DNA of 64,000 nucleotides from Bimuria novae-zelandiae CBS 107.79. Taxonomy: Eukaryota > Ascomycota > Dothideomycetes > Pleosporales > Didymosphaeriaceae. The stretch is taken from NCBI GenBank assembly GCA_010015655.1, contig ML976656.1, positions 1,654,856 to 1,718,855 on the forward strand, given 5' to 3'. The translations under genes and the position numbers were made by a program. Shown here piece by piece: positions 11,519 through 21,405 of this stretch (positions are counted from its first letter, which is position 1; the number at the start of each line of letters is the position of its first letter). The notes beneath the pieces were generated by a model that saw only the letters and a list, made by a program, of their open reading frames with translations, did no database searches and was not told the origin of the DNA.

Positions 11519-13399
11519 TTACAAATATCGCGTTGGTGTTTTGATTGTTCGCCCACTGCGCGAGGAGAGCTGTGAGGGCGTTGGCGTCGCCCTCTCTACT
11601 TCAACAACCCTCTGAGGCGTACGCGGAGGCTTGTTTTTGTGCGTTTTTCGAGGAGTTGACAGAAAAGTACGCTGGTTTCCTATTTGGGAAAGCTTAATAC
11701 GATTTTTGAGGCGCTTTTTGGCTATACGAGCTTGTTTGCGGAGAGCTTTTTGAGAGTCCTTCTCAGCTCTCTCCCTCGCGCGCGCCTCTTGAGCTTGCGC
11801 GCGCGCAATACGCCTCTCTGCCTGCAAACGTTGTTTGAGCTCCTTATTTGATCTCTGTATCTCCTTTTTGCGTGCTTTTTGGAGTAGCTCCTCTTGTTTA
11901 TCCGCCTCTTGTTGAGCAAGAGCGTCGCGAGCTCTCTGTACGCGGGCGGGCGACCAGAAAACAGCTCCTCCATGCCACTCCTCAGGTTGTAATAAGGGCA
12001 ACGCCTTGCCCTTGGTTTTGCGACGTTTCTGATTGGCGAGGGCCTCTCGTAGGCCTTTGTTCTCATCCTTAAGCAGTTGATTTTGTACGGAAATTGAGTG
12101 TATAGTAGAGCTGAGCGTGCGCGCTGCTCTATCGGCGATATCGCTGACGGTGGAGCGTAGTAGTCTCTCAATTTTGCGCCAATCTGACGCGCTGAGTACT
12201 GAGAGAGAGCTCTCTCGCGACGAGTGCCTTGGTGGAGGCTGATTGTTGAACCTTTCGAGTATATGAGTCGGGTCTTGCGGCCAAATCCCTGTACCCGTAA
12301 AAGCCTTTACAATCAATTGCGGAGTAGTACAACTGGCCCAGGCCTTCCAGAAGAGAGGGAAGAAGTCTCTTTTTGCCACTGTTGATAGTCCCTGGCACCT
12401 GAGCAAGTATGCCGCCAACTCGTTGGTGTACGCTGTAGAGAGAGACTTGAAAATACAAACGTCGAGAGGCTGCAACGTGTGGGTAGCGTGAGGAGGAAAT
12501 ACCGCAAGGAGAATCTTGTTCTGGTCGCAGTAGTTGATAAAATCCATAGTAACGTGAGATCCATGGCCGTCAAGTATCAATAACCGATATTGTCGTCGCG
12601 CTTTTTGTGTGGTACAGCGATCAAACACCTGCTCGAGCCAGCCAACGCCAACCTGATTGTTTGACCACCCAGAGGTTGTTGACGTGATAAATATGCCGTG
12701 ATTCTCGTCAATTTCTTCTACCCAGCTTGACTGTAGGCTCTCATTATCAGACTGATAAATGAGGGCTGGCGCAACGAGAGAGCCGTCGGCGCAAATACAT
12801 GCCAATACTGATATCCACTCGCGCGACCCGTCCTGTATACTTTGCTGTACTTGTTTGCTCTCAAATAGAGCCCTGCTGAAGATCCGTTTGGTGCGCCCAG
12901 TGATCCCAAGGAGAAAGCCTTTCTCATCCATATTGTACGTTTGTTCAGGTTGTATGCCGTATTTGTTGATTCTGTCGTACAAAAGTTGAAAGTAGAGCTC
13001 ATATTTGCCCTTTGTATCAGCGTTGTGGCGATTGGTATCAAGCCCTGTTGACCAGCGCGATATGAGGTCCTCTTTGTAGCGCTGCACAAAGCGACTGACC
13101 CAGCTCATTGAGACCTCCTTGTGAGCAATATTTGACGCGAAATTTCTCATCATATGGCGTGTAGGAGGTAGCCCACGCTCAGTCAGTTGGTGTATGTATT
13201 GTAGGAGCTCTCTCTCTTGGTTTGGGTGGAGATTTCTGCGATTCTTGTCGGCAACTTGACGCGCTTGTGATGCGCGTTGGTGCCGCCGGGTCAATGTAGA
13301 GCGCACAACACTAAATCTTTTTGCGATTTCTGTATACGTAAAATGTTCTCCTGGTTCTAGCGATTCGATTGCTTGTAATGCGGCGTCAATTGGATCCAT
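11519..13399 (-). CDS. Pogo/Fot1-type transposase (DDE superfamily)
   Basis: The transposase of the element at 11357-13487. I use the ATG at 13399 (MDPIDAALQAIESLEPGE). The open frame extends 54 codons further upstream, but that stretch reads through the terminal repeat and out of the transposon, so it cannot be part of the original gene. Domains in order: N-terminal helix-turn-helix of Psq type (EPGEHFTYTEIAKRFSVVRS), CENP-B-like second DNA-binding domain (HPNQERELLQYIHQLTERGLP; SMSWVSRFVQRY), then the DDE domain with NMDEKGFLLG, RLLILDGHGSH and HTLQPLDVCIFKSL carrying the acidic residues. The C-terminal 150 residues are Arg/Lys/Glu/Gln-rich and predicted coiled coil. 626 aa with no disruption, so the protein could be functional. 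Related relics without an intact frame lie at about 39.9-41.3 kb. Confidence 0.92.
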   Translation of the reverse strand: MDPIDAALQAIESLEPGEHFTYTEIAKRFSVVRSTLTRRHQRASQARQVADKNRRNLHPNQERELLQYIHQLTERGLPPTRHMMRNFASNIAHKEVSMSWVSRFVQRYKEDLISRWSTGLDTNRHNADTKGKYELYFQLLYDRINKYGIQPEQTYNMDEKGFLLGITGRTKRIFSRALFESKQVQQSIQDGSREWISVLACICADGSLVAPALIYQSDNESLQSSWVEEIDENHGIFITSTTSGWSNNQVGVGWLEQVFDRCTTQKARRQYRLLILDGHGSHVTMDFINYCDQNKILLAVFPPHATHTLQPLDVCIFKSLSTAYTNELAAYLLRCQGLSTVAKRDFFPLFWKAWASCTTPQLIVKAFTGTGIWPQDPTHILERFNNQPPPRHSSRESSLSVLSASDWRKIERLLRSTVSDIADRAARTLSSTIHSISVQNQLLKDENKGLREALANQKRRKTKGKALPLLQPEEWHGGAVFWSPARVQRARDALAQQEADKQEELLQKARKKEIQRSNKELKQRLQAERRIARAQAQEARARERAEKDSQKALRKQARIAKKRLKNRIKLSQIGNQRTFLSTPRKTHKNKPPRTPQRVVEVERATPTPSQLSSRSGRTIKTPTRYL

Positions 13400-13445
13400 A
13401 TTGGTGTAGTGGTGTAGGTGCAAAGTTTGGTGTTGTATCGCGCGC

Positions 13446-13487
13446 GCGCGCGTTGACTGACTGCGCGCGTTGAGTGCCAAGACACGG
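13446..13487. repeat. Right terminal inverted repeat of Fot-type element
   Basis: Inverted partner of 11357-11398, followed by the TA target duplication at 13488-13489. Confidence 0.9.
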
Positions 13488-13564
13488 TATCGGTGGTTTC
13501 GTAAAATCCCGCTACACATGTGATCTGGGCGCTTGTTAGGTAATCGCTTCCTGCGCGTCATTTG

Positions 13565-16229
13565 ACCCCACCTATTTTTCCGTACAATCGGATGCCGTAT
13601 ATAAATTTATTCCCTTAAATAATACCTTGCTATTATCCTTAAGGGTTATCGTAATACTAGCTAAAAGTCGTAAACGTAAGAGTACTTAAGTATTTAAGGG
13701 GGGCAAGAATTCACCCTAGGTAATATAGGTAGCTAAAAAGTCGCGTATAATAAAATAACCTTATAAAAAAACTCCTAAAAAAGCAAAGGCTAGGGCACCT
13801 TTATAAGAAATAGTAAATAAAGCTAATTATATAACTACTACTAAGGTAGCTAAGGCAGAGTAACTTAAGAATAAGGACGTTAAGGAGCAAGAGATATACT
13901 TAGAGGATAGCTTATTATTAGCCTAGCTAGGTCCTTTTATATAATAATTAGATGAGGAGCTTGCTAAGGTAATTAATAAGACTTACATAAGGTGTCGCTA
14001 TAGAGCGTACTATAATAATAAGATAGTTAACAGCGTAGAGGATAGCAATTATAAGTAACTACTTAATAGTCTAATAGCGGGCGAGGTTTAGAGATGGGCT
14101 AACAGCGTTGTTGTAAAGATAAGCACCTAGGAGAAAGTCTCTATTAAAAGCCTTACTATTATTATATATTTAAGTTAAACTTTAGTAAAGAATTATATAG
14201 TAAATACTTTTAAACGCGGGGAGAGTTACCTATATTTTACTAACGTAAAAACCAGCGTAGAAGAGTTACTATAATTAGCGCCCCTAGGGGCCACTACGTG
14301 CATGGATTTTAACTTAGTGCTATTGCCAGAGTCACCTTAGGTGCCTGCTTTAAGTTAGTTACGCGTAGGTGGCCCATAAGGCTCTTAGGTACGACTCACC
14401 GCTACTAATCGCCAACTTGCTAAGCTGCCAGACGTTATAGCGATTGACTAGATGGGCAATAGGCCAGCTATCCAAATACGGGACGCGTGGAGGTGCCAGG
14501 ATACCATGTGCTCGAACTACGCCCATGTGTGCTACTTTCAGCGTACTAAATCGTTGCTGGTGCGATTCTCCGATTATATGCCCGTCGAGGGCAATATAGT
14601 CGCCATATGGGCCCGCGAGGTGTCGCTGCAAAGGTGTATAGTTGCAGAGCCGTCAGACAACGTTTGGTTGATGATAGCGAGATCTCGTGGGCAGGCTGGG
14701 CGACGGCGGAGGAGGAGCGACTCTGACGGCGAGCCTATAATAAAAAATATGCTTAAATTACTAATCGCGTCTATAGCAAGTTAATTAGTATAAAGTTAGC
14801 TATTTTAAAGTAGTAGTAGTAGTAGTATTGATTAACGTCCAGGAACATAATGTTCTAGCCTCCCATGGGGCATGGGGACGTGCTAAGCTGTATTTACAGA
14901 AAGCATTTCGTGCCTGCCGGCTGGCTACCATCAGAGTAGCCTTGTTGTACATAGCCCATCCTCCCTTTAATAGGTCTACCTGCTACTACAGGCACCTAGA
15001 TACCTATAGTAGCCGGCCCTCATCTGTGAGGGTGTTGTTGTTCTGCCCCTCTCTCCCTCGCCCTTGTAGCTCTGCTCCCGTACTGTCTTCCTCCCCCTAC
15101 CTCGTACGAAGTAGGACCTCGTACGAGTTAGCAAGCTGCCTTGTACCTTGAGTAAAAACCTCGTAGGGGAAAACCTCAAGCTTGAACAAGTAGTAGTAGT
15201 CGCCTGAGCGGTACTTAGTTTGGGTGAAAGGTTTTGACCAAGTCTTGGCAGAGCGAAAACTCTGCATCTTGGCTTTGGTCTCTTTATCGCAACAGCGCCA
15301 GCTTTTTGCGGATAAAGAACGTGATTCTAGTAATCAGCTTGTTCAGGCGAACAATTTCATACTACAGGAACCCCCCACACGGTCGTGTGGGTGGAATCAC
15401 GATTTTGGTGTTCCTGTCGAGCTATTTTAAAGATTGCCTGCCTAGCAGCAAGAACCTAATTGCCTACTAAATAACTTACTAGTTTTAACGTAGGATTTAT
15501 TAACTTATAGTAACGTAGAGGAGCTCTACTATATAACACTGCTTTTCCTATGGTGGTGGTGGCTTGACGAGGGTCCACACAAAGATCGTAGAAATGTAAG
15601 AAAGGTCTTTACTATAGTTAAGGATAATAGAATTAACATTAACATGCTTATAGATCCTTTAGAGGCTGGCATGCCGTATACCTTATAGCAAGAGGTGTAG
15701 GAGCTACCACCGCCTCTACTACTTAAACTTCAAGTATATGCCGTCCGATGGCAGCGTGGATTTAAAGGACTAACTCTAGAGCAAAAAGCTTAGTGCCTAG
15801 AGAATATAAAGAAGGAGAAAGAGCGTGTAGAGCGAGAGGAGCAAGAGGAGGACAAGGACAAGGAGAGCTTGTTTGTATAGTCAATATAAGAAGTTACTAA
15901 AGCTTTTAGCTAGGTTGCTAACGTTAATTTTACAGTTACTTATACTTTACGCTCTAGTTATATTATTAATTACTCCTAGATAGGGCGCGTTATAAGTACT
16001 TTTGTTAGGGGATTTACATTCTTTATTTTACTAATTTTAGCCTGTAAAAATTAATTTTAAGGAATTTGCTGCCTAAATATACGTATATTATATTAACTTA
16101 TTAACAGAATTATGTAGAACTGCGACGTAAGTAAATTAACGCTAGTAAATAACAAGTCCACACGGGCCACTATTATTAAACTTAATAATATTTACACTTA
16201 ATAATAACGCGTTAATTACTTAAGTCCTC
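13565..16229. other. RIP-type AT-rich block with GC-normal islets
   Basis: Mostly TpA-rich sequence full of stops on both strands, consistent with RIP. A GC-normal islet at about 14.29-14.75 kb has an open plus-strand frame (14452-14784, 110 aa), with Cys-containing and Arg-rich segments, and a single TAG just before its ATG that could be a mutated CAG. A second islet spans 14.84-15.45 kb and contains the palindrome CCCACACGGTCGTGTGGG near 15371. A plus-strand frame with several stops around 15540-15990 still reads as a charged protein (EKERVEREEQEEDKDKES). These are likely transposon remnants of unknown type. Confidence 0.4.
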
Positions 16230-17237
16230 TATCTCCTATACACCTCACACCTGCCAGCCTAAGTAGCTAAAGTACTTTCTCGCCCGCTCGTCGTTATAGC
16301 AACCCTCCTGTACACCCAGCTCTAAGAAATACGAGAAATCCTGAAAGATAGGCGCTTTCTGGAAGTTCTTTTTTATCCATGACTTTAACGCTTTGAAGCT
16401 CTGCTTAATCGGATTCATATTAGGTAAGTACGGCGGCAGGTACTTAAGTACTACCCTAGCGTCTATACAGAGTTATTAAATTTTGGCTAATTAATAAATA
16501 GATGCGTTATTTATTATAATTACTAAGCGTGGCCCTAGGTACGGCGTGTAATATGGCAGCACTTTACTAGCAAGAAACTCCTCTATTAACTCCGCTATAA
16601 TTACTCCCTAATAGATAAGATAATCAAGATACCTATTAACGTCTATAGCTAGTAATAAACTCCACCTCTCTAACCTCTGCGCTAAGTACAATACCTAAAC
16701 TAGCGTGTTTACCTCTAACTAGGTATATTTTTAATTGCCTGTACGCTTATTACAAGCGCTCTTATTAACTACTATTACTATCTCTACCTTATACGCTAGC
16801 TAGTAGCAAGCTTTAAACGCTTAACGGAGGACTGCGTTACGCTTAGCTACTACTTTAGTTGCCGCTTTTTAACTCTACCTTATGCTAGCAAGAGTCTCCT
16901 ATATAGTCGTCTATAAGGCTTTTACGTTATACTTGTTATACAAGAAACTCTGCATTTTATCTAGGTAAGTATTTAGCTAGCCTAGCGGTAACTCTTTAAG
17001 CTTCTTGTAATAGTACTATAATAATAACAGCGGCCTACCTTGCCGTACGTAGCTTAGCGGGTAAGGTTGCCCCTAGTACTCTAAACTAAGTTAAATCCTC
17101 CTAATTATTATCCTAGCCACCTTTATATCTTTCTAGATTTAGGTGTCGCTAACGTTGTTATTTAATCGATTAATTACGGCCTGCAACACCGTCGGCGGTA
17201 ACCTAGCTTTACTATAGGTCCTTATTAAGGACTTTTA
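16230..17237 (-). pseudogene. RIP-destroyed Tc1/mariner-type transposase
   Basis: Minus-strand translation with many TAG/TAA stops still shows the C-terminal DDE signature of IS630/Tc1 transposases: LVIIINNAS (degraded LILDNA), then KYLPPYLPNMNPIKQSFKAL, matching the family pattern LPPYSPDLNPIE. An upstream piece reads KARLPPTVLQAVINRL. The N-terminal part lies beyond the Mutator-like insertion at 20467-20545 (LLAKY, then the frame into the insertion site). Stops sit where CAG or CAA codons are expected. It cannot encode a functional protein. Confidence 0.7.
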
Positions 17238-17247
17238 GATTCTTATA
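17238..17247. repeat. Target site duplication of Mutator-like element (left)
   Basis: The 10-mer GATTCTTATA is repeated exactly at 20467-20476, directly flanking the element's ends. Confidence 0.85.
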
Positions 17248-17428
17248 TGGCAAATTTCAAACATGCCACTGCTTGGCGTAATAATTTCCCATCTACCACT
17301 GTTTCAGATACACTACCACACACGTGACGTTAGTTCGTAAAATATCCTACATGCCACTGTTTCTATCCTATATGCCATAGCCCCTATCCTAAATGCCACT
17401 ATTCTGTTAGTAGGCTTTGCGCTCCCCC
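17248..17428. repeat. Left terminal inverted repeat of MULE
   Basis: Pairs with about 20307-20466. Within the repeat a short motif close to ATGCCACTGTTTCTATCC recurs three to five times. Such subterminal repeats often serve as transposase binding sites, which is inference here. Confidence 0.8.
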
Positions 17429-17819
17429 AGTTGCTTTCAGACAGTAAACAAAAGTAGTTTTACACAAAAAGAGAGTCCGTATTATAATATTATAGTTGTA
17501 TAGTGTTAGGTGGTAGGACTTCTTATTATTTGCGTTAGATTTAGCTACCTGCTAAAACTAGAATAGCTTATCACGCGTCTAACGCGATAAACAAGTTAAC
17601 GCGTTTTAACGCGAGGTTAACATAAAAAATATTAGTCTACTATAATAGTATCCTCTTAGAATTTGCCTAGTACTTTATTTGTCGGACAGACATTCGCGTT
17701 AATTAATAAAGCAAAAAAGTTAGTTCTTTACGTTATAGTAACCTAGAGACTTTCATTCAAAGTAGCCTCTAGCGATTAGACGAGATTCCACGCCATTTGC
17801 CACTCGAGCGAGGAAACTA

Positions 17820-19520
17820 GATGCAAATTCTTCCTTTGGATTACTTACATGAATTGATCCAATTAATTTAAGCTTTAGAAATTAGTCCCTTACACCTGCG
17901 ATCTTAGCTCCTATTAGGATTAGAAAGCATTAAGATCTGTAAAGCTTATTACTTACTAACAGGGAGATATAGTTAAGAGCGACTTTTAAACGAAGCTACG
18001 CTAGATTTAGGCTGCTAAAAGACTTTAGCACTTAAATTAGATATTATACCTATAAGCGTGGCGCGTAAAGAAGGAGATCTAAAAGAGTGCTTTTATAAAC
18101 AAGATAAAGTCCTTCTAGCTTATCCTTCCGTTCCTTCAGGCAATTACGGATAACGGGCTTAATATAGATATAGATCTGGAGGATAAAGGAAACTATGCTA
18201 CTTTAAGGGCGAACGCTGCCATCTTAACAAATAATAATAGATCCTTTAAATAGTGCTATGTGGCACTAAAGGCTTGTATTCATGCATTTTGGCACTCTCG
18301 ATAGTTTGTCTGTATTGATGGTGCCTATATAAAGTTAGATAAGAACCTGGTTCTCCTTGTTCTTACAACACTTGACGCCAACGAGGAAATCCTACTATTA
18401 ATGTGGGGATTCGCTAGAAACGAGTCTAAAGAATTATAGCTTAGCTTTCTACATGACTTTAGAGAATACTTTCTAGGCAACCTCGATACTACTAAGAAAG
18501 AACGTAACAATTTCGAGTATCTTATAATTATCAGCGATTAAGTAAAAGGTCTAGTTCTAGCTATTAAAGAGGTTTTCCTAAAGGCTTTTTATTATTACTG
18601 TACCTAACATCTTGCGGAGAATATTAGAAACAAATTTAGAAGAAAGTTTAAGAAGATATTTAAAGCTGCTTGTCTAGTTGAGTCGAAGGCTAAATTTAAA
18701 GCCTTTTTAGATTAGATCGAGTCGCTTTCTGTTCCTGCGCGTCACTATATGGGTCAGATCGATACAAAGCACTACGCAATATCATATGCACCACTGGTCG
18801 ATTTCCTATAGTTTAGTTAAACATATTCTAATATTTCCGAGTCGATAAATAACGCATGGATGGTAAGTGGATCTATTAGAAAGCCTATTATTCTGTTTAG
18901 ACTAAGACTAAGCTATAGGAGGCTCGTAACTTACTAATTCTTTATTTACTCTATTATATATAGACATATATGATGTCGAAATTCTACGAAAGACGTTATA
19001 ACCCCTAGAAAGACAAGAAGTATACTAACTTTGCTATAGTATATTTCTAGAAAGAGCTTAAGGAGAGTAATTAGTACCTTATAACTCCTTAAGAGCGCGA
19101 GAATATAGTAGCTCTAGCATACTAAGTAAATCTAGGAGACTAGAACACTTGTCTTATTTAGCTTAAAGCTTAGAAATGCTCTTGTCTCGCTTTCTAGGAT
19201 CACAAAATTCCTTGTAGACATGCGATTGCTGTCTGTTGGTTCTTTAATACTAAACCCGAGAACTATATTGCCAACTTCTACGAGATATCTGAGTATCGTG
19301 AGCAGTATAGGTACTCTCTGTTACCGGTTTTACTAGATAATCTCAAACCTAATAGTATTATAAAGCCACCTCTTAACGCTCCCTTGCGAGGTCGCCTAGT
19401 CTAGAAGAGGATAAAGCGAAGGACGCGGGAGACAAAGGCCTAGAGACTTAGAAATCTAGCATTATCTAACGGTTAGAAGGAGTAATAGGATAAGGCTTAA
19501 AACTGGTATTAATTAGGCGC
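17820..19520 (+). pseudogene. RIP-destroyed MULE transposase with SWIM finger
   Basis: The plus-strand frame carries many TAG/TAA stops, mostly at positions where TGG or CAG/CAA would fit. Recognisable parts: FVCIDGAYIK (first catalytic Asp region of MULE transposases) near 18310, IIISD followed by VKGLVLAIKEVF near 18525, a region ending TQHLAENIRNKF after correction of one stop, IESLSVPARHY near 18715 with the expected Glu, and the SWIM zinc-finger CSC....CRHAIAVC near 19170-19240. The order and spacing agree with PF10551-type MULE transposases. It is not functional. Confidence 0.75.
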
Positions 19521-20306
19521 AACATATTTCTAACAGCACCTAGATATATTAGATTATCCTAGTTAGATTGCACCTATCTAGCGCCGTCCCGAATAGGCTA
19601 TACCTAATTAATAGGTATTAACTTAACTTCCTAATAAAACTGTATTCAGCCTATCTTTAATTTCCTAACCGCCAGACTTAAGAGAGCACGGTACTTTATA
19701 GTAATAGATTAGAGCTATACAAGCGGACCTTAGAGAAATCGAGGCAATAAGAGAGCGTTACTAGGCTTAGGGGATTAGCGCTGCTAGACAAGCAGTAAAT
19801 AGGAATAGAAATAATAAATAGGGTTAACCTTATAGAGCATAGGCATCTACAACGAAAGCAGAACATTCAATCTTGTGGTCCCTATCTCCTGAACCTCCAG
19901 TCCCCTAGCCAATTTTGGACTAGCAGCTACGGCTAGACGAGGATAAATAGTAAAGCAGCAGTGGCTCTTAAGGAAATCTAGCTACTTTATAAGTTATTTA
20001 CATTAATTCTACTATTACGAACAATACCTTTACGTTTAGTATATCTAGCCCTGTTCCAAATATCACTATTAATGTCACATTAAGTCCACCAGGTAGAAAC
20101 AAAAGGCCTGTGGCAAGTAGGGATAAAAAAGAGAGTAATATCTAAAGCGAAGAGCCTCTAGCCCTATTAACGCGATTAAGAAAAAGAGCTTGAACAGGCC
20201 AATTGTAAGACTATAGATAGAGATTTAGATCTATTATAATACAATCTTTGACCTTTCCCTTTATGTAAAACTACTGCTGCCTTTGTCTGCTGTCCAAAAG
20301 CGTCTA

Positions 20307-20466
20307 GGGGAGGCGCGAAGCCTACTAATAGAACAGTGGCATCTGGGATAGAAACAGTGGCATGTGGGATATTTTACAAACTGACGTCACGTGTGTGGTA
20401 GTGTATCTGAAACAGTGGTAGATGGGAAATTATTACGCCAAGCAGTGGCATGTTTGAAATTTGCCG
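20307..20466. repeat. Right terminal inverted repeat of MULE
   Basis: Inverted partner of 17248-17428, lacking one subterminal unit. It is followed by the 10-bp duplication at 20467-20476. Confidence 0.8.
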
Positions 20467-20476
20467 GATTCTTATA
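20467..20476. repeat. Target site duplication of Mutator-like element (right)
   Basis: GATTCTTATA, identical to 17238-17247. Confidence 0.85.
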
Positions 20477-20517
20477 ATACATTAAAAAGTTAATATTTAG
20501 CTAGTAAATCCGTGTTT

Positions 20518-20586
20518 TAAATGACGCGCGGGAATCGATTACTAATGCGCGGGGCAGGTCACATGTGTAGCGGGATTTTACGAAAC
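20518..20586. repeat. Right inverted repeat of outer Tc1/mariner-type element
   Basis: Reverse complement matches 13496-13564. The outer 28 bp are identical, and inner differences are mostly transitions. Confidence 0.75.
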
Positions 20587-21405
20587 GACAATAGCCCACT
20601 GGGGTGTGTGGTGCGCGGGATACAGTGGGGCGGATCGGAGTCGTGAGCCGGCCGGGAGTCACCCTTCACACCCTTCTTGACTGGACTCATAGACAACATA
20701 CATACCGTGCCACTGTTGAAGTCAGGAATATAGCTTAATGCTTCACCAGACGTTTTGGATTATGTAGTCTCACAAAGGACGCCTTTCGCAGATTCCAAGC
20801 GCAGGCCCGCTAGGTCCGCTAGGTCTGACAGCAACTACTCACACTGCAACACTTTAATGGTCTACTCTATCAAATGCTATTTTCAAACAGCATTATTCGA
20901 ATCAGCTTCTCTCCTCGGTGCCTTTCAGTTACTCAGAATTGTTGCTCTTTTGGCCTTAAGTTCCCCATAACCCGCGTGCGCCCACGCTCAGTTCGCGTCA
21001 CATTTCTTTTCGCAGACCGGAATGCAGTACCATCTTCCAAGATAAATAACAACAGTGACATTTGTGCGATACTTGCTCGCGGGAGCCTTCCTCCGTTGGT
21101 GTAAATTGCTGTGATGTGGCAAGGTAATCAAGGTGAAGTTCAACGCATGAGCAAATGACAACAACTACTCATGAGTCGCTCAACATGGTGATATAAAACG
21201 ACCACGACTAAGACCATATCCGTGGTGTCCTTTTGTTTTGCTCATCAAGTCGGAAAAGTCATTCCGGTAGGTCGTATAAATATTTCCTCCGGCATCGATA
21301 ATCTCTGCCTCTTTTCATCCTACAAGCTTTGTTCTCTTGGAAACTTCTTTACACATCTCGATTTTTACATATCAAGACCATCTGATACGTTCACTGCGGC
21401 GCAAG
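20587..21405. other. Intergenic sequence after the transposon nest
   Basis: GC-normal sequence begins again here. Short plus-strand frames (20755-20970, 20874-21104, 21222-21452) have no domain and overlap one another, so none is called. The stretch before 21406 is the likely promoter and leader of the next gene. Confidence 0.35.

Larger units (their letters stand above)
11357..13487 (-). mobile_element. Intact Fot1/pogo-type DNA transposon
   Basis: A 2131-bp element with imperfect 42-bp terminal inverted repeats (11357-11398 and 13446-13487, four mismatches; outer ends CCGT..CTTGGCA). It is flanked by TA dinucleotides at 11355-11356 and 13488-13489, the target duplication expected for Tc1/mariner/pogo elements. 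It carries one complete transposase gene on the minus strand. Unlike the neighbouring block it is GC-normal and shows no stop codons in the transposase, so it has escaped RIP and may be recent or active. It sits next to the left inverted repeat (from 13496) of an older, degraded element. Confidence 0.9.
17248..20466 (+). mobile_element. Degraded Mutator-like transposon (MULE)
   Basis: A 3219-bp element with long terminal inverted repeats: 17248-17428 on the left and about 20307-20466 on the right, starting YGGCAAATTTCAAACATGCC. The left copy has an extra unit of about 24 bp. A perfect 10-bp target duplication (GATTCTTATA) flanks it, in the 9-11 bp range known for MULEs. The interior is RIP-mutated but its plus-strand translation shows a MULE transposase and a SWIM zinc finger. 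It inserted into the transposase of the surrounding Tc1/mariner-type element, so it is the younger of the two. Confidence 0.85.
13496..20586 (-). mobile_element. Degraded Tc1/mariner-type element with nested insertions
   Basis: A 69-bp imperfect inverted repeat pair, 13496-13564 and 20518-20586, frames this block; the outer 28 bp (GTTTCGTAAAATCCCGCTAC...) are identical. Differences deeper in the repeat are mainly C/T or G/A, as RIP would cause. Inside, on the minus strand, are remains of a Tc1/mariner (IS630-like) transposase at 16230-17237 that continues at 20467-20545. The transposase is split by a Mutator-like element at 17248-20466. Removing that leaves about 3.9 kb, still long for Tc1/mariner, so other insertions probably lie in 13.6-16.2 kb. 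I found no clear target duplication at the outer ends. Confidence 0.65.

Noticed and set aside
13400..13561. N-terminal 54-codon extension of the pogo transposase frame
   Set aside because: It reads through the terminal inverted repeat and into flanking DNA, so it cannot be part of the mobile gene. The ATG at 13399 is the better start.
15360..15390. Palindrome CCCACACGGTCGTGTGGG as a CRISPR repeat or terminator
   Set aside because: Single occurrence, eukaryotic context, no spacer array; more likely part of a transposon islet.
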